A DNA stretch of 35,644 bases, taken from NCBI GenBank assembly GCA_913776965.1, contig CAJYQL010000069.1, forward strand, positions 1-35,644, in the 5' to 3' direction. The stretch is from an uncultured Xylophilus sp. GTDB lineage: Bacteria; Pseudomonadota; Gammaproteobacteria; Burkholderiales; Burkholderiaceae_C. Shown here in pieces: positions 15,768 through 23,557 of this stretch. Under the pieces are notes generated by a model that saw nothing but the letters and a program-made list of their open reading frames with translations, was not told the origin of the DNA and searched no databases. Both the position numbers and the translations under genes were made by a program. How positions within the stretch are numbered: the first letter of the stretch is position 1; each line of letters begins with the position of its first letter.

Positions 15768-17510
15768 CTAGTGCCCGGCGCGCCGGGCCGCATCCTCCAG
15801 CACCCAGCCCGCGGCCTTCTCCGCGATCATCAGCGTCGGGCTGTTGGTGTTGCCGCTGGTGATCGCCGGCATCACGCCGGCGTCCACCACCCGCAGGCCG
15901 GCGACGGTGCCGCCGCGGCCGTCGCGCAGCCGTAGCCGGCTGTCGACCACCGCCAGCGGGTCGTCCGCGCGGCCCATGCGGGTGGTGCCGACCGGATGGA
16001 AGATGGTGGTCGCGATGTCGCCGGCCAGCCGGGCCAGTTCCTCGTCGGTCTGGTACTGCGGGCCGGGCTTCCATTCCTCTGGCCGCCAGGCGGCGAGCGC
16101 CGGCTGCGCCACGATGCGGCGCGTCACCCGCAGCGAGTCGGCGGCCACGCGGCGGTCCTCGTCGGTGGAGAGGTAGTGCGGCGCGATTGCCGGGGCCTGG
16201 TCGAAGCGCGGCGAGCGGATCTCCACCGTGCCGCGGCTGGTCGGGTTCAGGTTGCAGACGCTGGCGGTGAAGGCGCTGAAGGTGTGCAGCGGCTCGCCGA
16301 AGGCCTCGAGCGACAGCGGCTGCACGTGGTACTGGATGTTCGGGTAGGGCTGCTGCGGATCGCTGCGGGTGAAGGCGCCGAGCTGCGACGGCGCCATGCT
16401 CATCGGCCCGGTGCGGCGCAGGGCGTATTCCAGCCCGATGCGCGCCTTGCCCCAGAGCGAGCCGGCCAGCGTGTTGAGCGTGGCGTGCGCCCGGGAGGTC
16501 GGCTGCACCTTGTAGACCGAGCGGATCTGCAGGTGGTCCTGCAGGTTGGCCCCGACGCCCGGCAGGTCGCAGACCGGCACGATGCCGTGGCGCTGCAGCA
16601 GGTCGCCCGGGCCGATGCCCGAGAGCTGCAGGATCTGCGGCGAGTTGATCGCGCCGGCGGCCAGCAGCACTTCCTGCGCCGCGTGCACGGTGACCGTTTG
16701 GTGGCCGTCCCAGACTTCGGCGCCGGTGCAGCGCAGGCCGCCGTCTGCATCGCGTTCGGTGAGGAGCCGCATCACCTGCGCGCCGGTCCACATCTCGAAG
16801 TTGGGCCGGCCGTAGCAGGCCGGCCGCAGGAAGGCTTTTGCGGTATTCCAGCGCCAGCCGTTCTTCTGGTTGACCTCGAAGTAGCCGACGCCCTCGTTGT
16901 CGCCGCGGTTGAAGTCCTCGGTCGCGGGAATGCCGGCCTCAGCGGCAGCGGCCGCGAACGCGTCGAGGATGTCCCAGCGCAGCCGCTGCTTCTCCACCCG
17001 CCATTCGCCGCCGATGCTGCGGTCCACCGTGGTGCGGCGGGCTTTCGGGGCGCCGGGTTCCGGCGCGCGGCGCGCGCCGTGCAGGGCGTCGCCGCCCTTG
17101 TAGTGGTCCTCGTGGCGCATGAAGGCGGGCAGCACCTGGTCCCACCGCCAGGTGTCGTCGCCGGTGGCGGCGGCCCAGCCGTCGTAGTCGCGGGCCTGGC
17201 CCCGCATGTAGATCATCCCGTTGATGCTGCTGCTGCCGCCGAGCGTCTTGCCGCGCGGGTAGCGCAGCGTGCGGCCGTTGAGCCCGGCGGCCGGCTCGGT
17301 CTGGTAGAGCCAGTCGGTGCGCGGGTTGCCGATGCAGTAGAGGTAGCCGACGGGGATGTGGATCCAGTGGTAGTCGTCGCGCCGTCCGGCCTCGATCAGC
17401 AGCACCCGGTGGCGCGGGTCGGCCGACAGCCGGTTGGCGAGCAGGGCGCCGGCGGTGCCGGCCCCGACGACCACGAAATCGAAATGCGCGGCGCTGGATT
17501 CTTCGGCCAA
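15768..17510 (-). CDS. GMC-family FAD oxidoreductase (choline dehydrogenase-like)
   Basis: A 580-residue flavoenzyme. It has the FAD dinucleotide site FVVVGAGTAGALLANRLSAD with LLIEAG after it, the GMC signature around YPRGKTLGGSSSINGMIYMR, and the catalytic pair near the C-terminus: His in FHPVGTTRMG and Asn in SGNTNSPTLM. The family oxidises primary alcohols such as choline or other aliphatic or polyol substrates; the substrate is open. The start is chosen as TTG at 17510 because GGAG lies about 9 bases upstream and the protein then opens just before the FAD site. An ATG at 17567 would add 19 residues of no family character. It is convergent with the small gene after amt and divergent from the lipid-transport operon. 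Confidence 0.92.
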   Translation of the reverse strand: MAEESSAAHFDFVVVGAGTAGALLANRLSADPRHRVLLIEAGRRDDYHWIHIPVGYLYCIGNPRTDWLYQTEPAAGLNGRTLRYPRGKTLGGSSSINGMIYMRGQARDYDGWAAATGDDTWRWDQVLPAFMRHEDHYKGGDALHGARRAPEPGAPKARRTTVDRSIGGEWRVEKQRLRWDILDAFAAAAAEAGIPATEDFNRGDNEGVGYFEVNQKNGWRWNTAKAFLRPACYGRPNFEMWTGAQVMRLLTERDADGGLRCTGAEVWDGHQTVTVHAAQEVLLAAGAINSPQILQLSGIGPGDLLQRHGIVPVCDLPGVGANLQDHLQIRSVYKVQPTSRAHATLNTLAGSLWGKARIGLEYALRRTGPMSMAPSQLGAFTRSDPQQPYPNIQYHVQPLSLEAFGEPLHTFSAFTASVCNLNPTSRGTVEIRSPRFDQAPAIAPHYLSTDEDRRVAADSLRVTRRIVAQPALAAWRPEEWKPGPQYQTDEELARLAGDIATTIFHPVGTTRMGRADDPLAVVDSRLRLRDGRGGTVAGLRVVDAGVMPAITSGNTNSPTLMIAEKAAGWVLEDAARRAGH

Positions 17511-17678
17511 GGTGCTTGTCTCCGTGATGCAGGAATGCCGCCCTGTCGGCCGGGCGGTCCGGCGCATGCTACCGCGCCACAATGCGCGATTGGCTGACAC
17601 CGGCATGCGCAGGCGCTCCCCTAGCATCGGCTCAGCCATTTCTGATCAACCCGAACCATACCGCCCTGATCCCTGCCC

Positions 17679-18800
17679 ATGGAGGACCACGCCCCCCGCA
17701 TCGTGCGCGACGCATCGTCTTCCTCCGGCGCCGCATTGCGGCTGGAAGGGCGCTGGACCGCGGCGCAGCTCGCGCACCGGAGCGTCTGGCGCGAGGTGGA
17801 TGCCGACCTAGAAAGCGCGCAGTCCGGCGCGGCGTGGGACCTGCAAGCGATCGACCAGCTCGACCACGTCGGCGCCCAGCTGCTCTGGAACCGCTGGGGC
17901 CGCCAGTGGCCGGCCGACGTGCAGGCGACCGATGCCCAGCGCAGCATGCTGGAACGCATCGAGCGCTTCACGGTCGATGTCCCGAACGAGAAGCCGCCCA
18001 CCTGGATGCGCGCCGTCGATGGGCTCGGCCGGCGGGTGCTGCACACCGGGACGCAGGCGCGCAACCTGGTCGTGCTGATCGGCCAGCTGCTGCTCGACCT
18101 GCTGCGGCTGGTGCGTTCGCCACGCTCCGGGCCGTGGCGCGACGTGTCGGGCCACCTCTACCAGATGGGCACCACCGCGCTGCCGATCACCGCGCTGGTC
18201 GGCTTCCTGATCGGTGTGGTGCTGGCCTACCTGATGAGCCTGCAGCTGCGCCAGTACGGCGCCGAATCCTTCATCGTCAACATCCTCGGTATTTCGCTGG
18301 TGCGCGAACTGGGGCCGCTGCTCGCGGCGATCCTGGTCGCCGGCCGGTCGGGCTCGGCGATCACCGCGCAGATCGGCGTGATGCGGGTCACGGAAGAACT
18401 CGATGCGATGCGGGTGATGGGCATCTCTCACGGCTTCCGGCTGGTGATGCCGCGGGCGCTGGCGCTGGCGATCGTCATGCCGCTGATCGGCGTCTGGACC
18501 ACCGTCACCTCGCTCGCCGGCGGCATGCTCGCGGCCGACCTGGCGATGAACGTGACGCCCGCCTATTTCGTGAATGCGCTGCCGCAGGCGGTCGACCTGC
18601 CGAACCTGCTGATCGCGGTGTTCAAGTCGATGGTGTTCGGCATCCTGATCGCGCTGGTCGGCTGCCACTACGGCATGCGGGTCAAGCCCAACACCGAGAG
18701 CCTGGGCAAGGGGACCACCTCGTCGGTGGTCACGTCGATCACCGTCGTGATCCTGGTCGATGCGCTGTTCGCCATCGTCTTCCGCAACGTGGGCACGTGA
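17679..18800 (+). CDS. MlaE-like ABC transporter permease with N-terminal STAS-like domain
   Basis: First gene of a four-gene lipid-transport (MCE) operon. The 373-residue product has an N-terminal STAS-like region (about 15-95; LEGRWTAAQL, WDLQAIDQLDHVGAQLLWN) fused to an MlaE-type permease (about 115-373) with 5-6 transmembrane segments. The conserved MlaE core includes LVRELGPLLAAILVAGRSGS and AITAQIGVMRVTEELDAM. In E. coli Mla the STAS part is a separate protein, MlaB; here it is covalently attached. The stop overlaps the ATPase start in GTGATG. The expected function is inner-membrane transport of phospholipid or another lipid to or from the outer membrane. Confidence 0.92.
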   Translation: MEDHAPRIVRDASSSSGAALRLEGRWTAAQLAHRSVWREVDADLESAQSGAAWDLQAIDQLDHVGAQLLWNRWGRQWPADVQATDAQRSMLERIERFTVDVPNEKPPTWMRAVDGLGRRVLHTGTQARNLVVLIGQLLLDLLRLVRSPRSGPWRDVSGHLYQMGTTALPITALVGFLIGVVLAYLMSLQLRQYGAESFIVNILGISLVRELGPLLAAILVAGRSGSAITAQIGVMRVTEELDAMRVMGISHGFRLVMPRALALAIVMPLIGVWTTVTSLAGGMLAADLAMNVTPAYFVNALPQAVDLPNLLIAVFKSMVFGILIALVGCHYGMRVKPNTESLGKGTTSSVVTSITVVILVDALFAIVFRNVGT

Positions 18801-19939
18801 TGAGTACAACCCCCCAAGCGGCTGCGCCCGGGGCCGTCCCCGGAGAAGACGGCCGTTACGGTCCGTCCGTGCCTGCGCAGGCATGCACGGAGCCGCGGCC
18901 CTCCACCCCCCCTTCCGTGGCTTTGCCCGAAGAGGGGCGCACCCAAAGGACCGGCGAAGCCGGATCCTCGGGTGCCCTGGACGAGGCAGGGCGCGACGAC
19001 GCACCGCCGGTCGTCGAGATCGCGGGCCTCTGGACCGCCTTCGGCACCGGCAAGAAGCGCGTGGTGATCCACGAGGACCTGGCACTCACCATCCGGCAGG
19101 GCGAGATCCTGTCGCTGGTCGGCGGCTCGGGCACCGGCAAGACGGTGCTGCTGCGGCAGATGCTCGGCCTGGAGACGCCGGCGCAGGGGACGGTGACCGT
19201 GCTCGGCGAGCCGGCCTCGCAGATGGGTCGGCGCGGTGCGTCGAGCCGCGTCGGCATGCTGTTCCAGCACGGTGCGCTGTTCTCGGCGTTCAGCGTGCTC
19301 GACAACATCGCCTTCCCGCTGCGCGAGCTGAAGACGCTGCCGACCGCCCTGGCGCGCGAGGCCGCGATGGTCAAGCTGCAGATGGTCGGCCTGAAGCCGG
19401 GCGACGCGACCAAGGCGCCGTCGGACCTGTCGGGCGGCATGGTCAAGCGGGTGGCGCTGGCCCGCGCGCTGATCATGGACCCGCCGCTGCTGCTGCTCGA
19501 CGAGCCGACCGCCGGCCTCGACCCGAGCAGCTCCGATGCGTTCGTCGAACTGCTGCGCTCGCTGCACCAGGAGCTCGGCCTGACCGTGGTGATGGTGACG
19601 CACGACCTCGACACGCTGTTCGCGCTCAGCACCCGCGTGGCGGTGCTGGCCGACCGCAAGGTGGTGGCCGACGGCAGCCCGACCGAGGTAGCGGCGGTGG
19701 ACCATCCGTTCATCCGCGACTACTTCCTGGGCGAACGCGGCCGCCGCGCGATGGGCACGCCGCCCCAGGCGGTGGAACTGCTCGACCTGCCGCCCGACCA
19801 CCCGGAGGCGCAGGAGGCTGCCACCGCCACGGACGCCCCCGAGGACGCACCCACGGACGCCCCCGTCCACGCGCCGGCGCAGCCGCATCCGCCCGCTCCC
19901 TCTCCCGCCCGATCCGCCGCCGCCGGCGCACAGGACTGA
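18800..19939 (+). CDS. MlaF-like ABC transporter ATPase with long unusual tails
   Basis: The ATPase of the MCE transporter, 379 residues. The core (about 70-325) has Walker A GGSGTGKT (108-115), signature LSGGMVKRVALARAL, Walker B LLLLDEPTAGLD and the switch His in VTHD. The family is normally about 270 residues. Here about 70 extra N-terminal residues are Pro/Gly/Glu-rich and, in DNA, match the GC-rich repeat found elsewhere (18811-18975). The C-terminal tail after about 325 is an Ala/Pro/Asp-rich run. The start overlaps the permease stop. Translation might instead begin further in, but I see no better ATG or GTG with a ribosome site before the core. Confidence 0.92.
   Translation: MSTTPQAAAPGAVPGEDGRYGPSVPAQACTEPRPSTPPSVALPEEGRTQRTGEAGSSGALDEAGRDDAPPVVEIAGLWTAFGTGKKRVVIHEDLALTIRQGEILSLVGGSGTGKTVLLRQMLGLETPAQGTVTVLGEPASQMGRRGASSRVGMLFQHGALFSAFSVLDNIAFPLRELKTLPTALAREAAMVKLQMVGLKPGDATKAPSDLSGGMVKRVALARALIMDPPLLLLDEPTAGLDPSSSDAFVELLRSLHQELGLTVVMVTHDLDTLFALSTRVAVLADRKVVADGSPTEVAAVDHPFIRDYFLGERGRRAMGTPPQAVELLDLPPDHPEAQEAATATDAPEDAPTDAPVHAPAQPHPPAPSPARSAAAGAQD
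18811..18975 (+). repeat. GC-rich REP-like element, copy B, inside the MlaF-like coding sequence
   Basis: Begins CCCCCCAAGCGGCTGCGCCC, contains a strong hairpin around GCCTGCGCAGGC (18867-18890, stem CCGTGC/GCACGG), and ends GAGGGGCGCACCC, AAAGGACCGGC, GAAGCCGGATCC. The end matches copy A near 11634-11667 in order and spacing. It encodes roughly residues 4-59 of the ATPase. Confidence 0.6.
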
Positions 19940-19944
19940 CCCCG

Positions 19945-20928
19945 ATGGAAAACAAATCGCACGCCATGGCCGCCGGCATCTTCGTGCTGGTGCTCACCGC
20001 CCTGCTGATCGGCCTGGCCGTCTGGCTGACCCGGGATTCCGGCAGCTACCAGGACTACGAGATATCCACCGACGACACCGTCACCGGCCTGCAGCTGCAG
20101 GCGCCGGTGCGCTTCAAGGGCGTGCCGGTCGGCAAGGTGACGCAGATCGGCTTCGACCCCCAGAACACCGGCAACGTGCTGGTGCGCATCGCCGTGCAGG
20201 ACGGCACGCCGCTCACGCCCAGCACCTTCGCCACGCTCGCCTACCAGGGCGTGACGGGCCTGGCCTTCGTGCAGCTCGACGACGACGGCAAGCCGCAGGC
20301 CGTGCCGCCCCCGGGCGAGGACGGCATCCCCCGCCTGCCGATCAAGCCGTCGCAGCTCGGCAAGCTGACCGAGAGCCTGCCGCAGATCCTGTCGCAGGTG
20401 GAGGACGTGACCCGGCGCGCCAACCTGCTGCTGGGCGACCAGAACCTGCAGCGCGTCGCCACCTCGCTCGACGGCATCGCCAAGGCCAGCAACAACATCG
20501 CGGCGCTCACCGCCCGGCTGGAGACCACGCTGGTCGAGCGGGTCGATCCGGCGCTCGCCGCGCTGCCGCGCACGATGAACGACGCCGGCACGACGATGCG
20601 CTCGCTCACCACTGCCGCCAACGACGTGTCGGCCACCGCCCGCGAGATCCAGACCACCGCGAAGCGGCTCAACGAGAAGGACGGCCCGCTCGACCGCCTG
20701 GCCGAAGGCACCGGCGCGCTCAGCCATGCAGTGGACGTGATCGGCAGCACCACGCTGCCGCGCATCAACCGGGTGACCGACGACGCTTCGCGCGCCATGC
20801 GCCAGCTGAGCCGTACCGTCACCGGCATCAACGACAACCCGCAGTCGCTCATCTTCGGCAACGGCCAGGCCAAGCCGGGCCCGGGCGAGCAGGGCTTCAC
20901 CGCCCCCGGCGAAGGAAACCGCAAATGA
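19945..20928 (+). CDS. MlaD/MCE-family lipid-transport protein
   Basis: A 327-residue protein with one N-terminal membrane helix (about 8-29, AAGIFVLVLTALLIGLAVWL) and a single MCE domain (about 38-120; VTGLQLQAPVRFKGVPVGKV, then YQGVTGLAFVQL). The long periplasmic helical part (about 140-300) has heptad-like Thr/Ala/Leu spacing. MCE proteins form hexameric rings or tubes that carry lipids through the periplasm. It starts 5 bp after the ATPase stop, and its stop overlaps the lipoprotein start in ATGA. The C-terminus after 300 is Gly/Pro-rich and probably flexible. Confidence 0.93.
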   Translation: MENKSHAMAAGIFVLVLTALLIGLAVWLTRDSGSYQDYEISTDDTVTGLQLQAPVRFKGVPVGKVTQIGFDPQNTGNVLVRIAVQDGTPLTPSTFATLAYQGVTGLAFVQLDDDGKPQAVPPPGEDGIPRLPIKPSQLGKLTESLPQILSQVEDVTRRANLLLGDQNLQRVATSLDGIAKASNNIAALTARLETTLVERVDPALAALPRTMNDAGTTMRSLTTAANDVSATAREIQTTAKRLNEKDGPLDRLAEGTGALSHAVDVIGSTTLPRINRVTDDASRAMRQLSRTVTGINDNPQSLIFGNGQAKPGPGEQGFTAPGEGNRK

Positions 20929-21629
20929 CACGACCGACCGCTTCGACTCTCGTTGCTATGAAAAATGTAGCTGTTCGCGCAGGCTCAGCGGGCGCAGGAG
21001 CCCGATTCGGTGCCGCTCTCGTGCTGGCGGCGGCACTGGCCGGCTGCTCGGCGCTGCCGGACCGGCCGTCGCGGCCGACGCTCTACGACTTCGGCCCCGG
21101 CGCGATGACCGCCGAGCCGCAGGACCGCCGCGCATCGCTGCCGCCGATCGCGCTCGACGAGATCGAGACCGCCGGCGTGGCCGACACCGCGGCGGTGCTG
21201 TTCCGCCTGCAGTACGCCGACGCGCAGCAGCTGCAGCCCTACGCCCAGTCGCGCTGGAGCATCCCGCCGGCACAGCTGGTGCGCCAGCGGGTGCGCGAGC
21301 ACCTGGGCCAGCGCCGCGCGGTGCTGAGCACCGACGACATCGTCTCGCAGCAGCGCATCGGCGACGCTGCGCCGCGCATCCTGCGGCTGCAGCTCGAGGA
21401 GTTCAGCCAGGTGTTCCGCTCGACGACCGACAGCGTCGGCGTGATCCGGCTGCGCGCCACCCTGGTGGAGAACGCGCCCCAGGGCGAACGGCTGGTCGGA
21501 CAGCGCACGGTGGTCGTGCAGCGGCCGGCGCCGACGGCGGATGCGCCGGGCGGCGTGAAGGCGCTCACCGCCGCGACCGACGCGGCGGCGGAAGAACTGT
21601 CGGCCTGGCTGGAGCAGTCCGCGCGCTGA
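20925..21629 (+). CDS. ABC-type transport auxiliary lipoprotein, PqiC-like
   Basis: Last gene of the MCE operon, 234 residues. A lipobox LAGC puts the lipidated Cys at residue 41 after a hydrophobic core (FGAALVLAAALAG). The mature part resembles the PqiC/DUF330 outer-membrane lipoproteins that partner MCE tunnels (TLYDFGPGA near the start, RILRLQLEEFSQVF, and a conserved C-terminal helix). The first 27 residues are unusually long for a signal peptide because part of a 51-bp dispersed repeat (20955-21005) is read as coding sequence. An internal ATG at 20958 is an alternative start but also lies in the repeat. The start overlaps the MlaD-like stop in ATGA. Confidence 0.87.
   Translation: MTRPTASTLVAMKNVAVRAGSAGAGARFGAALVLAAALAGCSALPDRPSRPTLYDFGPGAMTAEPQDRRASLPPIALDEIETAGVADTAAVLFRLQYADAQQLQPYAQSRWSIPPAQLVRQRVREHLGQRRAVLSTDDIVSQQRIGDAAPRILRLQLEEFSQVFRSTTDSVGVIRLRATLVENAPQGERLVGQRTVVVQRPAPTADAPGGVKALTAATDAAAEELSAWLEQSAR
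20955..21005 (+). repeat. 51-bp dispersed palindromic repeat, copy 2 (inside a coding sequence)
   Basis: GCTATGAAAAATGTAGC, then TTCGCGCAGG, then GGGCGCAGGAGCCCGA. It has the same 51-bp length as copy 1 and very high identity over its last 16 bp. It is translated as residues 11-27 of the PqiC-like lipoprotein. Confidence 0.85.
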
Positions 21630-21681
21630 GGCCGGGTCGGCTCCGGCGGCGCCACCCGGGCGGTACCGAAGCCGTACCCGG

Positions 21682-22545
21682 TCAGCCGTCGATCAGCGTC
21701 GGGTCCCAGTCGTGCACCGCCTGGCGCTGCTGGCCCAGGCCGTCGATGCCCAGGCGCACCACGTCGCCGGCCTGCAGGAACCGCGGCTGCGGCTTGATGC
21801 CCATGCCGACGCCCGGCGGCGTGCCGGTGGCGATCAGGTCGCCGGGTTCCAGCGTCATGAAGCGGCTCAGGTAGCTCACGATCTGCGCCACGCCGAACAC
21901 CATCGTGCGGGTGCTGCCGTCCTGGTAGCGCTGGCCGTTCACCTCCAGCCAGAGGCCGAGCGCCTGCGGGTCCGGCACCTCGTCGGCGGTGACCAGCCAG
22001 GGGCCGACCGGGCCGAAGGTGTCGCAGCCCTTGCCCTTGTCCCAGGTGCCGCCGCGCTCGAGCTGGTATTCGCGCTCCGACACGTCGTTCACCACGCAGT
22101 AGCCCGCGACGTACGACAGCGCGTCGGCCTCGTCCACGTAGCGGGCGCGCTGGCCGATCACCACGCCCAGCTCCACCTCCCAATCCGTCTTGCGCGAGCC
22201 GCGCGGCAGCACCAGCGCATGGTCGCAGCCCACCAGGCAGCTCAGTGCCTTGGAAAAGAAGATCGGCTCGGCCGGCACCGGCATGCCGGCCTCGGCCGCA
22301 TGGTCGGCGTAGTTGAGCCCGATGCCGATGAACTTGCCGATGCCGGCCACCGGCGGCTGCAGCGTGTCCTGCGGCACCACCGGCAGCGCGGCGACGTCGA
22401 GGGCACGCAGCCGCGCCAGCGCCGCGGGCGACAGGCAGTCGGCGTCGATATCGGCGACCACCGCGCTCAGATCGCGGACCTGGCCGTCGGGATCGAGCAG
22501 GCCGGGGCGCGGGGCGGTGCGGGGGCCGTGGCGGAGCAGTTTCAT
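21682..22545 (-). CDS. Fumarylacetoacetate hydrolase family protein
   Basis: A 287-residue FAH-fold enzyme. The N-terminal quarter is a variable cap. The core starts at about 70 with IGIGLNYADHAAEAG and FFSKA, then the metal-binding acidic residues in DWEVELGVVIG (E123, E125) and VVNDVSERE (D154), and FGVAQIVSYLSRFMTLEPGD with TGTPPGVGMG. The family includes hydrolases, decarboxylases and ureidoglycolate lyase-like enzymes acting on 2-oxo acids in aromatic or sugar-acid breakdown; the substrate is not fixed by sequence. GGAG lies about 9 bases before the ATG. It is convergent with the lipoprotein gene and divergent from the dienelactone hydrolase. Confidence 0.92.
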   Translation of the reverse strand: MKLLRHGPRTAPRPGLLDPDGQVRDLSAVVADIDADCLSPAALARLRALDVAALPVVPQDTLQPPVAGIGKFIGIGLNYADHAAEAGMPVPAEPIFFSKALSCLVGCDHALVLPRGSRKTDWEVELGVVIGQRARYVDEADALSYVAGYCVVNDVSEREYQLERGGTWDKGKGCDTFGPVGPWLVTADEVPDPQALGLWLEVNGQRYQDGSTRTMVFGVAQIVSYLSRFMTLEPGDLIATGTPPGVGMGIKPQPRFLQAGDVVRLGIDGLGQQRQAVHDWDPTLIDG

Positions 22546-22740
22546 GGGGTGGGTCTCCTGGGGACTACGGGAAGGACAGGCCTGCGGCCGGACGCGCGGG
22601 GCGGCACAGCACAGTCAAAGAGCGGGGGCCCGGCGCGAACGTCCTGCAACCGCCGGACGCGGCGCAGGCCTCTACCATCACGGCTCGCATTCTTCCCCAC
22701 CCGCAGCGCCGCTGCATCACCGTACAGGACACGATCATCC

Positions 22741-23427
22741 ATGGGCTCCTCCACCGTGACCCTCACTTCCGCCGACGGCTTCCAGTTCCCGGCCTACGTC
22801 GCCGAACCCTCCGGCGCGCCGAAGGGCGCTGTCGTGGTGCTGCAGGAGATCTTCGGCGTGAACTCGCACATCCGGTCCGTGGCCGACGGCTATGCCGCCG
22901 AGGGCTACCTGGCGGTCGCGCCGTCCACCTTCCACCGGGTGGAGCAGGGCGTCGAGCTCGGTTATGCCGAAGCCGACATGGCCGAAGGCATGCGGCTCAA
23001 GGCCGCGGTCGAGGCGCTGCCCGCCCCGGGCGCACTGCAGGACGTGCAGGCCGCGGTCCAGTACGCGGCCAAGGCCGGCAAGGTCGGCATCGTCGGCTAC
23101 TGCTGGGGCGGCCTGATGGTCTGGCGCGCGGCCGAGCAGGTGCAGGGCCTGTCGGCGGCGGTCGCCTACTACGGCGGCGGCATGACCACCCCCGAGGAAG
23201 CCGGCCGCACGCCGCAGGTACCGGTGTTGGCCCACTTCGGCGAGAAGGACCACTGGATCAGCCTGGACTCGGTCGAGGCGTTCAAAAAGCAGCACCCCGA
23301 GGTCGAGGTGTATGTCTACCCCGCCGACCACGGCTTCAACTGCGACCAGCGCGGCTCGTACGACGCACCGGCGGCGAAGCAGGCGCGCGAGCGCACGCTG
23401 GCGTTCTTCGCCCGGCACCTGGGCTGA
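22741..23427 (+). CDS. Dienelactone hydrolase family protein
   Basis: A 228-residue alpha/beta hydrolase. The catalytic triad is typical: Cys in GYCWGG (C121), Asp in GEKDHWI (D170) and His in ADHGFNC (H197), with E36 in LQEIFGVN as the usual Cys partner. Classical members open dienelactones in chlorocatechol degradation, but many chromosomal copies without ring-cleavage genes nearby have unknown substrates, as here. The 195-bp gap to the divergent FAH-family gene should hold both promoters; no clear boxes stand out. Confidence 0.93.
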   Translation: MGSSTVTLTSADGFQFPAYVAEPSGAPKGAVVVLQEIFGVNSHIRSVADGYAAEGYLAVAPSTFHRVEQGVELGYAEADMAEGMRLKAAVEALPAPGALQDVQAAVQYAAKAGKVGIVGYCWGGLMVWRAAEQVQGLSAAVAYYGGGMTTPEEAGRTPQVPVLAHFGEKDHWISLDSVEAFKKQHPEVEVYVYPADHGFNCDQRGSYDAPAAKQARERTLAFFARHLG

Positions 23428-23557
23428 GCGCGGCCGGCGCCGGCGCCGTCCGACACCGGGCGCACCGGCGCGCCGGTAGACTTGCCTGCGGGTGGCATGC
23501 CGGGGCGGCATGGTCCAGGTTCAGCGCAGGTCGGGCCGCCGCGCGATCTGTTCGTGC

